From: Rhizomys pruinosus
Lineage: Eukaryota > Chordata > Mammalia > Rodentia > Spalacidae
Direction: 5' to 3'
Assembly (NCBI GenBank): GCA_009823505.1
Contig: VZQC01000373.1
Location: forward strand, 795,855 to 859,854
DNA: 64,000 nucleotides
Shown here: piece by piece, positions 30,101 through 41,500 of the stretch
Position numbering within the stretch: the stretch's first letter is position 1
How the letters are laid out: each line of letters starts with the position of its first letter
Position numbers and translations under genes: made by a program
Notes under the pieces: model-generated
Seen by the model: the letters and a program-made list of their open reading frames with translations, nothing else
Told to the model about the DNA's origin: nothing
Database searches by the model: none

Positions 30101-33100
30101 ATACTATACATCAAAGGGACCGCACAGACATCTACCGATATTCCACCCTAATACCAGAGAAACACTTTCTACTCAACACCCACTGGAACATTTCAAAAAT
30201 CGACCACATACGGGGCACAGAAGAAACCTCCACAAATCAAAAGATTGAAGAATTTCTGTATTCATAAATCAGACCACATGCAAAGCTCATATTGACACCG
30301 AGAAGGATAGCCCCTACTATCTAAAAGAACACATTGAGACTAAACATCACTCCTGATATGAATGGGTCAGGAAATAAAGAAATAAAAGCATTCATAGAAT
30401 GAGGGACGATGACAATATAACACAACAAAACTATGGGATACGTAAAAAGCAGTCCTAAGAAGTAGTTTAAAAGCATTTGTGCCTACATTAGAAAAAAAGA
30501 AAGAGCACACTGCAGCTAAAAACACTTGAGAGACAACAAAAAGAGAACCCTAAACACAACAGACTGAAAGAAATAACAAGAATCAGAGTAAAATCAATGA
30601 GAATATAAAACAAAGAAAACAATACAAAAAAAATCAATGAATCCAAAAGATTGTTTCTTTGAGAGGAATAAACAAGGTAGATAGAACTCTAGCCCAGTAC
30701 AAAATAAGAAGGAACAACTCCAAATCATAGAAGCTCATGATGGAAAGGGAAATATCACAACAGACAATAAGAAGATAAACAATAAAGGGATTACTTCAAA
30801 AACCGATACTCTCTACTAAGTTTGAACCTAGGAGAAATAAATATCTGAAATCTGAATCAACCAAAGCTCCACCAAGAGGGAATTGACAGCGTTTAACAGA
30901 CCCCATAATATAGATGAATTTGAAGTTGTAATAAGAAACCTACCAAATAAAAAAAGGCCAGGCCCAGATTTTTCACAGCAGAAGTCAATAAAACATTTCA
31001 AAAAGAATTAACAACCATATTCTCAAATTGTTCAGAAGGACAAAAGGGAATTCTCACAAATTCCTTCCATGAAGCCAGCATCACATTATAACAAACCAGA
31101 CAAAGAATACAACCAAAAAAGAGAACTATAAGACCCATCTCATGGATGAACACAGATGCAAAAATTCTCAACAAAACTTGCAAATTGTAAATACAGACCC
31201 ACAGCAAAGAAGAATCATCCGTGCATGACCAGTTGGATTCGATACCAGAGATGCAGGGTTGGTTCTACATATGAAAATCATTAAATAATAATAAAACATA
31301 CAAATGGACTGAAAGACAAAAAACCCAATCATCTCAATTGACACAAAAAAAAGCCTTTGACAAATCCAAAAAAAACAAAATTCCAGCATCCTCTTCTGCG
31401 TTAAATCCCTAGAGGGAACTGGATTGGAGGATAACAGCCTCAATGTAATCAAAACCATATAAAGTAAACTCACAGCTAATATCATCTTAAATGGAAAAAT
31501 GACAGAAAAAATTCCCTTTAAAAGGTAGGAACATGGCAAGACTGCCCACTATCACCACTCCTCTTCAATATATTGCTTAAAACATTTGCTAGGGCAATAA
31601 GGCAAGAAAGAAATTAAAAGAGTACTAATTGAAAAGAGGAGGTCAAACTATCCTTCTTTCTCCTGAAGATATGATTGTGTACTTAAGATGCCTAAAACGT
31701 CCAACCAGAAACTAGAAAGGGATTTTAAGAGTTTCAGTAAGGGGCTGGAGATATGGACTAGTGTTAAGAGTGCCAACCACTCTTACAAGAGGACCTAGTG
31801 GTTTTTGATCCCCAGCACCCACATAGCAGCCGAGAACCATTTTAAACTCCAATTCCAGGAGAATTCCAGTTTTAGGGGATCTGGTGTTCTCTTTTGACCT
31901 CTGTGGCAATTGCACGACATGGGTGCACAAACCTACTGGCAGACAATACAGTCATACACATCAAAAATAAATAAAAAATTAAAATAAAAAAAGAGTTTCA
32001 GTAAATTCCAGGATACAAATCAACCTAGAAAAACCATTAGCCTTTCTTACACCAACAGCAAGTAACTGAAGAAGGAATACTAAGAGACCTTCCCACTCAC
32101 AATAGCCTCAAGACAATAAAGATACCTGGGAACAAACCTAACCAAAGACCCAAAGATCTCTAACAACAAAAATTTAAAGCCCTGAATATGTAAATTAAAG
32201 AAGACTCAGAATAGGAAAAACCTCCCATGCTCTGATGGGAAAATTAATATAATAAAATGTCCATTCTACCCAACTCTTATACAGATTTAAGTAATCCCAT
32301 TTAAAATCCCCAAGAATTTCTTCATGAGACTTGAAAAACAGTCCTGAATTTTATTTGGGAAAACCAAAACGACACCAATAGCCAACAACCCGGAGCAAAA
32401 ATGCAATACAGAGGGGATCTCTATAACAGACTTCAAACAATACTACATGGCTATAGTAATAAAACAGCTTGGTACTGGCACAAAAACAGACCTGTTGACC
32501 AATGGAACAAACTGAAGATCCAAACTTGAGCATATACAATTCAGCCACCTCATATTTGACAAGGGCCAAGAGAACACTGGAGGAAAGACAGCAGCTTCAG
32601 CAAGTGGTGTTGGCAAAACAGATCGCCACTTGTAGAAGAATGAAATTAAACCCCTACACACTCGCCCTGTACAACAGTCACTCCACTATGGATCAAAAAC
32701 CTCAACGGGATGACCCCAACTCTGAAGGCAATAGAAGAAAAAGTTGGCAGCAGCCTACAAGACATAGCGTAGAGAAAAGATTTCCTAAATCAGACAGCAC
32801 CTGGGCAAGAATAAGGTCTACAATTGACAAAGGGACCTCATTAAACCCAAAAGCTTCTGTACATCAAAAGAAAACAATCAAGGAAGTGAAGAGAAAACCC
32901 ACAGAGTGGAAGGAAACTTTCACAGAGAATCCATCTGACAAAAGCAATGATTTTCAATATATAAACTACTCAATAACAAAGAAGAAAGAAAACAATGACC
33001 CACTCAAAAGAGGAGCAAAGAGCTGAACAAGACTTCACAAGTGAGGAATTAGAGATGGCTGAGAAACACCTTAAAAAGTGTTCAATGTCACAATAATTAA

Positions 33101-33505
33101 GGAAATTGCAAATTAAAATTACTTTAAGATATAATCTCACTCCAATAAGACTGGCTAAGGATCAAGAAAGACAAATGATACCAAGTGCTGGAGAGGTTGT
33201 GGGAACGAGAAACACATCCACTGCTGGTGGGAATGTAAACTCATACAGCCACTATGGAAAGCAGTGGGAGAACCCTTGAAAACTTGAATGAATGCCTACC
33301 TACCCAGCCATACTACGGCCTGGTTAGTACCCACAAAGACTTTTCTTACGGCAGAGATACATGCACGCACATGTTTATTGCAGCTCTCTTCACAAGAGCA
33401 GAAGAGCTGGAACCAACCCCAAGTGCCCCTCAACTGACGAATGGATGAAGAAAAATGTGGTACATCTACATAATGAATTCTATGCAGCGGTAAAGGACAG
33501 CATGA
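30101..33505 (+). pseudogene. LINE-1 ORF2 (endonuclease to near C-terminus), left arm of inverted duplication
   Basis: Opens inside the endonuclease region (frame DRTDIYRYSTLIPEKHF-like) and runs through RT and the C-terminal region until an ERV LTR interrupts it at 33,506. The copy is full of one- to three-base insertions and deletions compared with the right-arm copy (41,957-38,527), so no frame exceeds 174 codons (32,502-33,026). The RT FADD region reads SPEDM-like and is degenerate. A B2 sits at 31,741-31,990, at the same ORF2 site as in the right arm and absent from the L1s at 1-2,335 and 50.5-52.3 kb. The high indel load looks like uncorrected long-read sequence. Confidence 0.93.
31741..31990 (+). 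mobile_element. B2 SINE inserted in L1 (left arm)
   Basis: AAGAGTTTCAGTAA at 31,727-31,740 is repeated at 31,991-32,004. The element reads GGGGCTGGAGATATGGACTA and has lost bases against the right-arm B2 (40,066-40,311). Shared insertion site and duplication show both arms derive from one ancestral locus. Confidence 0.96.
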
Positions 33506-33966
33506 TGTGATGGTTAATCCGGTGTGTCAACTTGACTGGACTAAGGAACAAATAAGAGAAAAAGGGTCTTCTGATTGGACACACTTCAACCTGGTGGCCC
33601 ACCCCAATGTGGGCATTACCTTCTGCCTGCAGGCAGTATTAAAAGCCACAGCAGAGGGAGCTGGTCTCTTTTTCCTGCGGCTTGTCTCTCTCTCATCTGG
33701 TGAGTTTGTCTTGCTGCTGTGATCAACCTCTCAGATCCCAGCGTGTACTGAGACCGCAGATCTCGGAATCCATTTGGGCCTTCAGCACTAGATTGGGACA
33801 CTGAGACATCCAGCCTTGCTGACAGAGCAGTTCCCTGGATTCGCCCTTCCAGTGTGGTGCAGCTACTGTTGGACTCCTTGAAACTCTGTCATTGAGCAAA
33901 TCAATAAATTGTATATAGCTATATTTGTCCTGTTGGCTTCTGTTTCTTTAGGAACCCTATAATACA
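33506..33966 (+). mobile_element. ERVL-type LTR (MLT2-like), left arm
   Basis: Starts TGTGATGGTTAATCC and GTGTCAACTTGACTGG and ends ATAATACA, so it has TG...CA ends. AATAAA is at 33,903-33,908. It interrupts L1 ORF2 after CATGA (33,501-33,505). The right arm has the same LTR at 38,055-38,526. Differences between the two are at least as often small indels as substitutions. The MLT2/ERVL assignment is by memory of that LTR's start and end. Confidence 0.85.
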
Positions 33967-33988
33967 GATTTTGGTACCAGAGTAGTGG
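33967..33988 (+). other. primer binding site region of ERVL-type element
   Basis: GATTTTGGTACCAGAGTAGTGG follows the LTR. The TTGGTACCAGAG motif next to the LTR also occurs at the other two LTR elements (38,033-38,054 and 62,281-62,303, minus strand), as expected of a tRNA primer site. Confidence 0.7.
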
Positions 33989-34009
33989 TTCTAGAAAACA
34001 AATTGAAAA

Positions 34010-34342
34010 GGATGAATTTCTTTAGTGGGCTTGGTAGTCTCTGGAGCCAGCTCTCCAACCCAATGAAGCCTAGAGTTACTGAAGGCTTCCTGTGTGGCAT
34101 GAAGAGGAATGATAATCCTTGGTGCAGACTTTGATGTAATTATGAAGATGATCCATTTGACTCACCTAACGCCTCTTGTGAGAAGCAAGGAATTAATGAC
34201 TCTATATATAAAACGTCTCAGAAATTGCGGAAAATGGGAAATAATGATGTTGCCTTGTTGCCCTCCTAGCATTCTGGATAAAGTGTAGAGAGAAAATAGG
34301 AGCTCATGATAAAAATGACCCAGCTCTGGATTCGAAACAACC
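34010..34342 (+). pseudogene. ERVL-type gag 5' fragment, left arm
   Basis: Matches the gag start read on the minus strand at 38,010-37,678 (ATGAATTTCTTTAGTGGGCTT at the start), but frameshifts break it. Similarity to the right arm ends at about 34,342, where the sequence changes to pol. The rest of gag, protease and most of RT are missing, so the provirus is internally deleted. Confidence 0.75.
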
Positions 34343-35935
34343 CTAGGACACTAGTGAAGGAAGTCTTCACAGTGGCAGAACTTCCAGGCAGTGCACATGG
34401 TTTGTGCATTTTGCCTGGAAGGAGAAATGGCCAGAGGGTTCGATTATATACTGATTCATGGGCTGTAGCCAATGATTTGGCCGGATGGTCAGGGACTTGG
34501 AAGGGCATGACTGGAAAATTGGTGAGAAGACATTTGGGAAGAAGTATGTGGATAGAGTCTCTGAATGGTCAAAGGATGTGAAGATACTTGTCTCATGTAA
34601 ATGCTCAACAAAAGGTGATTTCAGCGGATGAGAGTTTAATAATCAAGTAGATCGGATGACTCGTTCTATGGATATTCAGCCTCTTTCTCCAGCTATCCCT
34701 GTGTTGCTCAAGGGGCCCATGAACAAAGTGGTCATGGTGGCAGATATGGAGGTTATGCATGGGCTCGACAGCATGGACTTCCACTCACCAAGGCTGATCT
34801 GGCTACAGCTGCTGCCGAGTGCCAGATTTGCCAAAGCACAGACCAAATTGAGCCCCCAATATGGCTCTATTCCCCGGGGTGACCAGCCAGCAACCTGGTG
34901 GCAGGTTTGACTACATTGGACCACTTCCATCATGGAGGGGACAGCGTTTTTGTCCTTACAGGAATAGATCTTATTCTGGTTAATGGATTTGCCTTTCCTG
35001 CATGTAATGCTTCTGCCAAAACTACCATCCAGGGACTTACAAGAATGCCTTATCCACCATCATGGTATCCTCACAGCATGCCTTCTGACCAAGGAACTCA
35101 CTTAACAGCCAAAGAAGTACGACAGAGGGCCCATGGTCATGGTATCCACTGGTCTTACCATGTTACCCACACCACCCAGAAGCAGCTGGCTTGATAGAAT
35201 AGATGGAATAGCCTCTGAAGACACAGTTACAGTGCCAATTAGGTACAATACCCTGGAGGGCTGGGGCAAGGTTCTCCAGCAAGCAGTCAATATGCTTTGA
35301 ATCAGTGTCCACTATATGGTATGTTTCTCCTATAGCCAGAATCATGGGTCCAGGAACCAAGGAGTTGGAAGTGGGAATGATTCCATCACTATCACCCCTT
35401 GACCCAGTAGGAAATTTTGCTTCCTGTACCCATGACCTTGCATTCTGCTGGTCTAGATGTTTTGGCTCCATGGGGAGGTGCTTTTGCCAGAGATAACAGT
35501 TAAATTGAAGGAAGCTAAGACTTCCCCACTGGCCACTTTGGGCTGCTATACTGCCTTTAACCAACGGATAAGGAAGGAAACAGTAGTAGGAGGAGTGATT
35601 GTCCAGACTACCAGGGGGAAATTGAACGTTTTTCTCCACAATGGGGGCAAGGAAGATTAGTGTCTGGAAGGCAGGAGATGCTTGTAGGGTGCCTTCTGGT
35701 GCTACCATGTCCTATGATTAAGGTCATGGAAAAACTCAAACACCCAAACCAGACAGGACAATAAGGCCCAGACCCTTCAGGGATGAAGTTATGGGTCACT
35801 CCTCAGGGAAAGACCAAGACCTGCAGAGGTGCTTGCTGATGGTGGAGGAAATACAGAATGGGTAGTAGAAGAAGGTAGTCAAAATATCACTGAGGCCACG
35901 GGAACAGTTGAGAAAACGTGGATTATAAAGATATT
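34343..35935 (+). pseudogene. ERVL-type pol remnant: RNase H, integrase, dUTPase
   Basis: Three pol domains can be followed across several frames. The RNase H end lies at 34,306-34,581 with a YTDSW motif. Integrase spans about 34,656-35,194, with CQICQ of the zinc-binding region and a SDQGTH catalytic-core motif. A dUTPase-like domain spans about 35,457-35,660 and includes LHNGGKED, followed by the PSGMKLWVTPQG tail. A dUTPase downstream of integrase is characteristic of the ERVL class. Frameshifts at about 34,590, 34,900, 35,200 and 35,450, plus stop codons, make it non-functional. Alternative: a related class III element, not strictly ERVL. Confidence 0.82.
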
Positions 35936-36600
35936 AACTTTTGTCCTATTTGGTTAAGATGTGCATAATATATAATATATATATATATATATATAATATA
36001 ATATATATATTAAGTGGATACTTGTGTTGTTCCCTTTTGAATGTGCAACTAGATAATTGTTTAGTTGTCATATTTAGGTTATTAGATACTGAAGGACTAA
36101 GTTCTTCTCAAGGACATTACCACCTACTCTCTACTCTTGTACTTACATATAAGAGGCCCACAGAATTGAGTAGGCCTCACAAATCCTGGACAACAGTCTA
36201 AAGAGAAGCACTGAACCTCCCCACCTTCTGAGTTATGACCCTGGCCCTGTGCCATTTAAGATAGATCTCTCTGACTGAGGAAGCATACAGATTTAAAAGG
36301 AAGAATCCTTCTCTTGAAATTCCTTGTGTTTCTTTCCTTAACCAGCTAAGACCAGAATTGTGAATTATCTGCAGGACAGGAAATCAGAACGATGCTATCT
36401 ATCCTTTCAGTCTTTAGATAACTTCCTAGAGTTTCTGGTGGCCAATTGATACACTGAGAGTCTCTGCAGCAACTGTAAAAACGAATGGAATGCATTGAAA
36501 TTCATTATTTTCCATGTTAAACACATAATTTAGATGATGTGTCTACCTATACAATTGGCAACTGCAGTCTATGTCAAAGTGTCACTGCAAACAGCTAATA
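35936..36600. other. spacer after ERV pol, unassigned
   Basis: Holds an AT repeat (35,967-36,010) and no recognisable LTR. A 3' LTR would be expected here for an intact provirus, so the element is truncated or the sequence too diverged. Confidence 0.4.
35967..36010. repeat. AT-rich microsatellite
   Basis: TATAATATATATATATATAT-type run. Confidence 0.95.
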
Positions 36601-36601
36601 T

Positions 36602-36849
36602 TAAAATCCTCTGACCGTTACTCTCTCTAGGTCCTTCTTGAGTTCCTCATTCTCTTTTCTTAATACTTTGATTTGTTCTTTATAATCTTGTAGTTCTTTA
36701 AATATGTTCCCAATTGTGTTTCCGATGTCTGTGTCCTGGGGCGTCCCCAGAGGGATCCCACTGTAGGAGTCTTCCGTAGGGTTGGTAAAGCTTGGCCCAG
36801 GATTATCCTGCCCCTTTCCAGTGTTGTCTCTTCTTCGTGATCCTGGCAT
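36602..36849 (-). pseudogene. LINE-1 ORF1 N-terminal fragment
   Basis: Minus-strand frame from ATG at 36,849, reading MPGSRRRDNTGKGQDNPGPS and then an acidic/basic heptad-like stretch (FKELQDYKEQIKVLRKENEE) as at the start of the ORF1p coiled coil. ORF1p is the trimeric RNA-binding chaperone of the L1 ribonucleoprotein. The frame continues upstream to 36,900. It parallels 43,500-43,667 in the full-length L1 but is a different subfamily. It is cut at 36,602. Confidence 0.8.
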
Positions 36850-37205
36850 ATGGGCTTCTCCTTGCCTGTATTCCAATGTGAGTCCTAATTGCCTTTTCAC
36901 TGTGTTGAATGCTTGCTTTGCTTGCCTCCTTTAGATGCGTCTTGGTAATCCCAGTTGGCGGGGGTGGGGGGGTTCTCTTCAGCCCGCTGGTACCTGTGCT
37001 TCAGCTGGCCTCAAGAGATCTCAGATCTCAAGAGTCACACAAGCCCACCTTTATTCCCACCTGGGAGGATAACTCCGACCCCACAGCCACAAATGCCAAT
37101 CAAGCCAAAGACAGCTGGATTAAGGGATCAACAATCAGCTTTGCTGAGGCACCCAGTTCCTACTTGTCTCCTGCTCTTCCTTCCGCTGGCCTTAGGAGAT
37201 CTCAG
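36850..37205 (-). mobile_element. LINE-1 5' UTR fragment with tandem monomer-like repeats
   Basis: Upstream (minus strand) of the ORF1 fragment. GAGATCTC-centred words recur at 37,015-37,022 and 37,196-37,203, each with GCTGGCCT(C/T) beside it, giving a period of about 181 bp, like L1 promoter monomers. The upstream end meets ERV gag at about 37,205. Confidence 0.7.
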
Positions 37206-38020
37206 AAGGACCACACTTTCTATCTCACCTTTAGGGGTCTGCTTAGCCTTCAATCTGGTTGTAGGTCTAGAGGCCAAAATTGCTGGGCCCTGAGGGACAT
37301 TAGCTCCCACTGGGAGGGGGAGATTAGTTTTCTCAGGCAAGTGTGAGGAGGAGGGTTCTGAAGGGTGTGGATTTTCTGCTGAGGGTGGGGAGATTAATTC
37401 CTCAGATAAAGAAAATCCCTCAGAATCCAAGGGTTCAAAGTCCTCTTAATCGTGGTTCTCCCACACATCACTATCCCAAATTTCAGGGTTCCACCATTTC
37501 CCCACCAGTGCTCTCACTTTGACTGCTGACCCTCTTCGTGGATGAGAATTAAATTTGTGTTGTAAATCAGCCAAACGTATAATAAGGGCTGCAGCTTGAT
37601 TTTCTGCAGCTTTAACTCTTTGGCTGCTGGAGAGGAGATGCTCTTCTAGAGCACACTTGGAAACTTTTAAACTGTTGGTTTGAATCTGGAGCTGGTCAGT
37701 TTTACACTGAGCTCCTTATTTTCCTCTATCACTTACCCAGAGATGCTAAGAGCAACCAGGCAGCATCATTATTTTCCTTATTCTTCTGCAATTTCTCAAA
37801 TGTTTTATATAGAGAGTTGCTAAATTCCTTGCTCCTCACAAGAGCCAAGTTATGTGAGTCAAATGGATCTATCTTCATAATTACATCAAATAGTCTGCAC
37901 CAAGGATTATCATTCCTCTTCATGCCACCAGGAAAGCCTTCAATAACTCTAGGCTTCATTGGGTTGGAGAGCTGGCTCCAGAGACTACCAAGCCCACTAA
38001 AGAAATTCATCCTTTCAATT
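37206..38020 (-). pseudogene. ERVL-type gag remnant, right arm
   Basis: Minus-strand frame 38,010-37,729 starts MNFFSGLGSLWSQLSNPMKP and ends at a stop after LLLASLGK. A second frame (37,430-37,206) continues with a proline/serine-rich gag-like stretch. A break separates them. Downstream gag and all of pol are replaced by an L1 5' fragment at about 37,205. The first part is shared with the left arm to about 37,678. Confidence 0.72.
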
Positions 38021-38032
38021 CTGTTTCTCTAG

Positions 38033-38054
38033 AACCACTCCTGGTACCAAAATC
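38033..38054 (-). other. primer binding site region of ERVL-type element, right arm
   Basis: Minus strand reads GATTTTGGTACCAGGAGTGG directly after the LTR, the same as at 33,967. Confidence 0.7.
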
Positions 38055-38526
38055 TGTATTATTCAGGGCTCTCTAAAGAAACAGAAGCAACAGGACAAAT
38101 ATATAGCTATATACAATTTATTGATTTGCTCACATGACAGAGTTCAAGGAGTCCAACAGTAGCTGCACCACACTGGAAAGGCCGAGAATCCAGGGAACTG
38201 CTCTGTCAGCAAGGCTGGATGTCTCAGTAGTCCCAATCTAGAGCTGAAGGCCCAAATGGATTCCAGGAGATCTGCCGGTCTCAGTACACGCTGGGATCTG
38301 AGAGGTTGATCACAGCAGCAAGACAAACTCACCAGATGAGAGAGGAAAGCCGCAGGAGAAAAAGAGACCAGCTCCCTCTGCCTTGGCCTTAAATACTGCC
38401 TGCAGGCAGAAGGTAATGCCCACATTTGGGGTGGGCCACCAGGTTGAAGTGGTCCAATCAGAAGACCCTTTTTCTCTTATTTGTTCCTTAGTCCAGTCAA
38501 GTTGACACCCAGGATTAACCATCACA
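38055..38526 (-). mobile_element. ERVL-type LTR (MLT2-like), right arm
   Basis: Minus strand begins TGTGATGGTTAATCC at 38,526 and ends ATAATACA at 38,055. It is inserted in L1 ORF2 next to TCATG (38,527-38,531), the same junction as the left arm. AATAAA is at about 38,122 on the minus strand. No second LTR of this provirus is found in the window. Confidence 0.87.
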
Positions 38527-41500
38527 TCATGCTCCTTTACCGCTGCATAGAATTCATTATGTAGATGTACCACATTTTCTCTATCCACTCGTCAGTTGAG
38601 GGGCACTTGGGTTGGTTCCAGCTCTTTGCTCTTGTGAAGAGAGCTGCAATAAACATGGCTGTGCATGTATCTCTGCAGTAAGACAAGTCTTGTGGGTACA
38701 TAACCAGGAGTAGTATGGCTGGGTCAGGTAGCAAGTTCATTCCTAGTTTTCCAAGGGTTCTCCACACTGCTTTCCATAGTGGCTGTATGAGTTTACATTC
38801 CCACCAGCAGTGGATGTGTTTCTCGTTCCCCACAACCTCTCCAGCACTTGGTATCATTTGTTTTCTTGATCCTAGCCAGTCTTATTGGAGTGAGATTATA
38901 TCTTAAAGTAATTTTAATTTGCAATTCCTTAATTATTAGTGACATTGAACACTTTTTAAGGTGTTTCTCAGCCATCTCTAATTCCTCACTTGTGAAGTCT
39001 CTGTTCAGCTCTTTGCTCCATCTTTTGAGTGGGTCATTTGTTTTCTTTCTTCTTTGTTATTTGAGTAGTTTATATATTCTGAAAATCAATGCTTTGTCAG
39101 ATGGATCTGCAGTGAAAGTTTCCTTCCACTCTGTGGGTTTTCTCTTCACTTCCTTGATTGTTTCTTTTGATGTACAGAAGCTTTTGGAGTTTAATGAGGT
39201 CCCATTTGTCAATTGTAGACCTTAATTCTTGCCCAGGTGCTGTCTGATTTAGGAAATCTTTTCCTACGCCTATGTCTTGTAGGCTGCTGCCAACTTTTTC
39301 TTCTATTGCCTTCAGAGTTTGGGGTATCACGTTGAGGTTTTTGATCCATGTGGAGTTGACTGTTGTACAGGGCGAGGTGTAGGGGTTTAATTTCATTCTT
39401 CTACAAGTGGCGATCCTGTTTTGCCAACACCACTTGCTGAAGATGCTGTCTTTCCTCCAGTGTTTCTTCTTGGGCCCCTTGTCAAATATGAGGAGGCTGA
39501 AATTGTATATGCTCAAGTTTGGATCTTCAGTTTTGTTCCATTGGTCAACAGGTCTGTTTTTGTGCCAGTACCAAGCTGTTTTTATTACTATAGCCATGTA
39601 GTATTGTTTGAAGTCTGTTATAGAGATCCCCTCTGTATTGCATTTTTTGCTCAGGGTTGCTTTGGCTATTTGGGGTCTTTTGTTTTTCCAAATAAAATTA
39701 AGGACTGTTTTTCAGGTCTATGAAGAAATTCTTGGGAATTTTAATATGGATTACATTAAATCTGTATAAGAGTTTGGGTAGAATGGACATTTTTATTATA
39801 TTAATTTTCCCAATCCATGAGCATGGGAGGTTTTTCCATATTCTGATGTCTTCTTTAATTTACATCTTCAGGGCTTTAAAATTTTTGTTGTAGAGATCTT
39901 TGGTGTCTTTGGTTAGGTTTGTTCCCAGGTATTTTATTGTCTTTGAGGCTATTGTGAGTGGGAAGGTCTCTTAGTATTCCTTCTTCAGTTGCTTGTTGTT
40001 GGTGTAAAGAAAGGCTACTGGTTTTTCTAGGTTGCTTTTGTATCCTGGAATTTACTGAAACTCTTTTTTTATTTTAATTTTTATTTATTTTTGTATGTGT
40101 ATGAATGTATTGTCTGCATGTAGGTTTGTGCACCCATGTCGTGCAATGCCGTGGAGGTCAGAAGAGGGTGTTGGATTCCCCTAGAACTGGAATTCTCCTG
40201 GAATTGGAGTTTCAAATGGTTCTCGGCTGCTATGTGGGTGCTGGGGATCAAACCTAGGTCCTCTGTAAGAGCGGTTGGCACTCTTAACCACTAGGCCATC
40301 TCTCCAGCCCCTTACTGAAACTCTTAATCCTTTCTAGTTTCTGGTGGAGTTTTAGGCATTCCTTAAGTAAACAATCATATCATCAGGAAGAAAGGATAGC
40401 TTGACTTCCTCTTTTCTAATTAGTACTCTTTTAATTTCTTTTTCTTGCCTTATTGCCCTAGCAAATGTTTCAAGCACTATATTGAAGAGGAGTGGTGACA
40501 GGAGGCAGCCTTGCCAACTTCCTACCTTTAAAGGGAATTTTTTCTGTCATTTTTCCATTTAAGATGATATTAGCTGTGAGTTTACTTTATATGGTTTTGA
40601 TTACATTGAGGAATGATCCCTCCAATCCAGTTCCCTCTAGGACTTTAAGCATGAAGAGATGCTGGATTTTGTCAAAGGCTTTTTCTGCATCAATTGAGAT
40701 GATTGTGTTTTTTGTCTTTCAGTCCATTTGTATGTTTGATGATATTTACTGATTTTCATATGTATGTTGAACCATCCCTGCACCTCTGGTATGAATCCAA
40801 CTTGGTCATGATGGATGATCTTCTTGATGTGGGTCTGTATACAATTTGTAAGTATTTTGTTGAGAATTTTTGCATCTGTGTTCATCAATGAGATGGGTCT
40901 ATAGTTCTCTTTTTTGGTTGTATCTTTGCCTGGTTTTGTTATTAGTGATGCTGGCTTCATGGAAGGAATTTGGGAGAATTCCCTCTGTGTCCTTCTGAAC
41001 AATTTGAGTAATAATGGTTGTAATTTTTTTGAAATGTTTTATTGACTTCTGCTGTGAAAAATCTGGGCCTGGCCTTTTTTTATTTGGTAGGTTTCTTATT
41101 ACATCTTCAATTTCTTCATATATTATGGGTCTGTTAAAGCTGTCAATCTCCTCTTGGTTGAGCTTTGGTGATTCCCAGGATTTCAGATATTTATCCATTT
41201 CTCCTAGGTTTTCAAACTTAGTAGAGTATAGGTTTTTGAAGTATTCCTCTATTATTGTCTTATCTTTTTATTGTCTGTTGTGATATTTCCCCTTTCATCA
41301 TAGATTCTATTGATTTGGAGTTGTTCCTTCTTTCTTTTGGTTAACTGGGCTAGAGTTCTATCTACCTTGTTTATTCTCTCAAAGAACAATCTTTTGGATT
41401 CATTGATTTTTTTTGTATTGTTTTCTTTGTTTCTATTTCATTGATTTCTACTCTGATTCTTGTTATTTCTTTCAGTCTGTTGTGTTTAGGGTTCCTTTGT

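Noticed and set aside
29998..30267. 89-codon ORF across the N at 30,100
   Set aside because: It joins unrelated sequence through a T-run and an unknown base into L1.
32502..33026. 174-codon ORF
   Set aside because: It is an L1 ORF2 C-terminal piece in the indel-rich left arm, and its frame mixes correct and shifted sections.
35163..35708. 181-codon minus-strand ORF
   Set aside because: It runs antisense to the ERV integrase/dUTPase region, whose plus-strand motifs are clear.
33506..38526. a single provirus with LTRs at 33,506 and 38,055
   Set aside because: The LTRs are in opposite orientation and each is followed inward by its own primer site and gag start, so they are two 5' LTRs of inverted copies, not the two ends of one provirus.
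38848..39225. 125-codon plus ORF and neighbouring plus ORFs to 43,001
   Set aside because: They are antisense to L1 ORF2 and ORF1; length comes from the low density of stops opposite A-rich L1.
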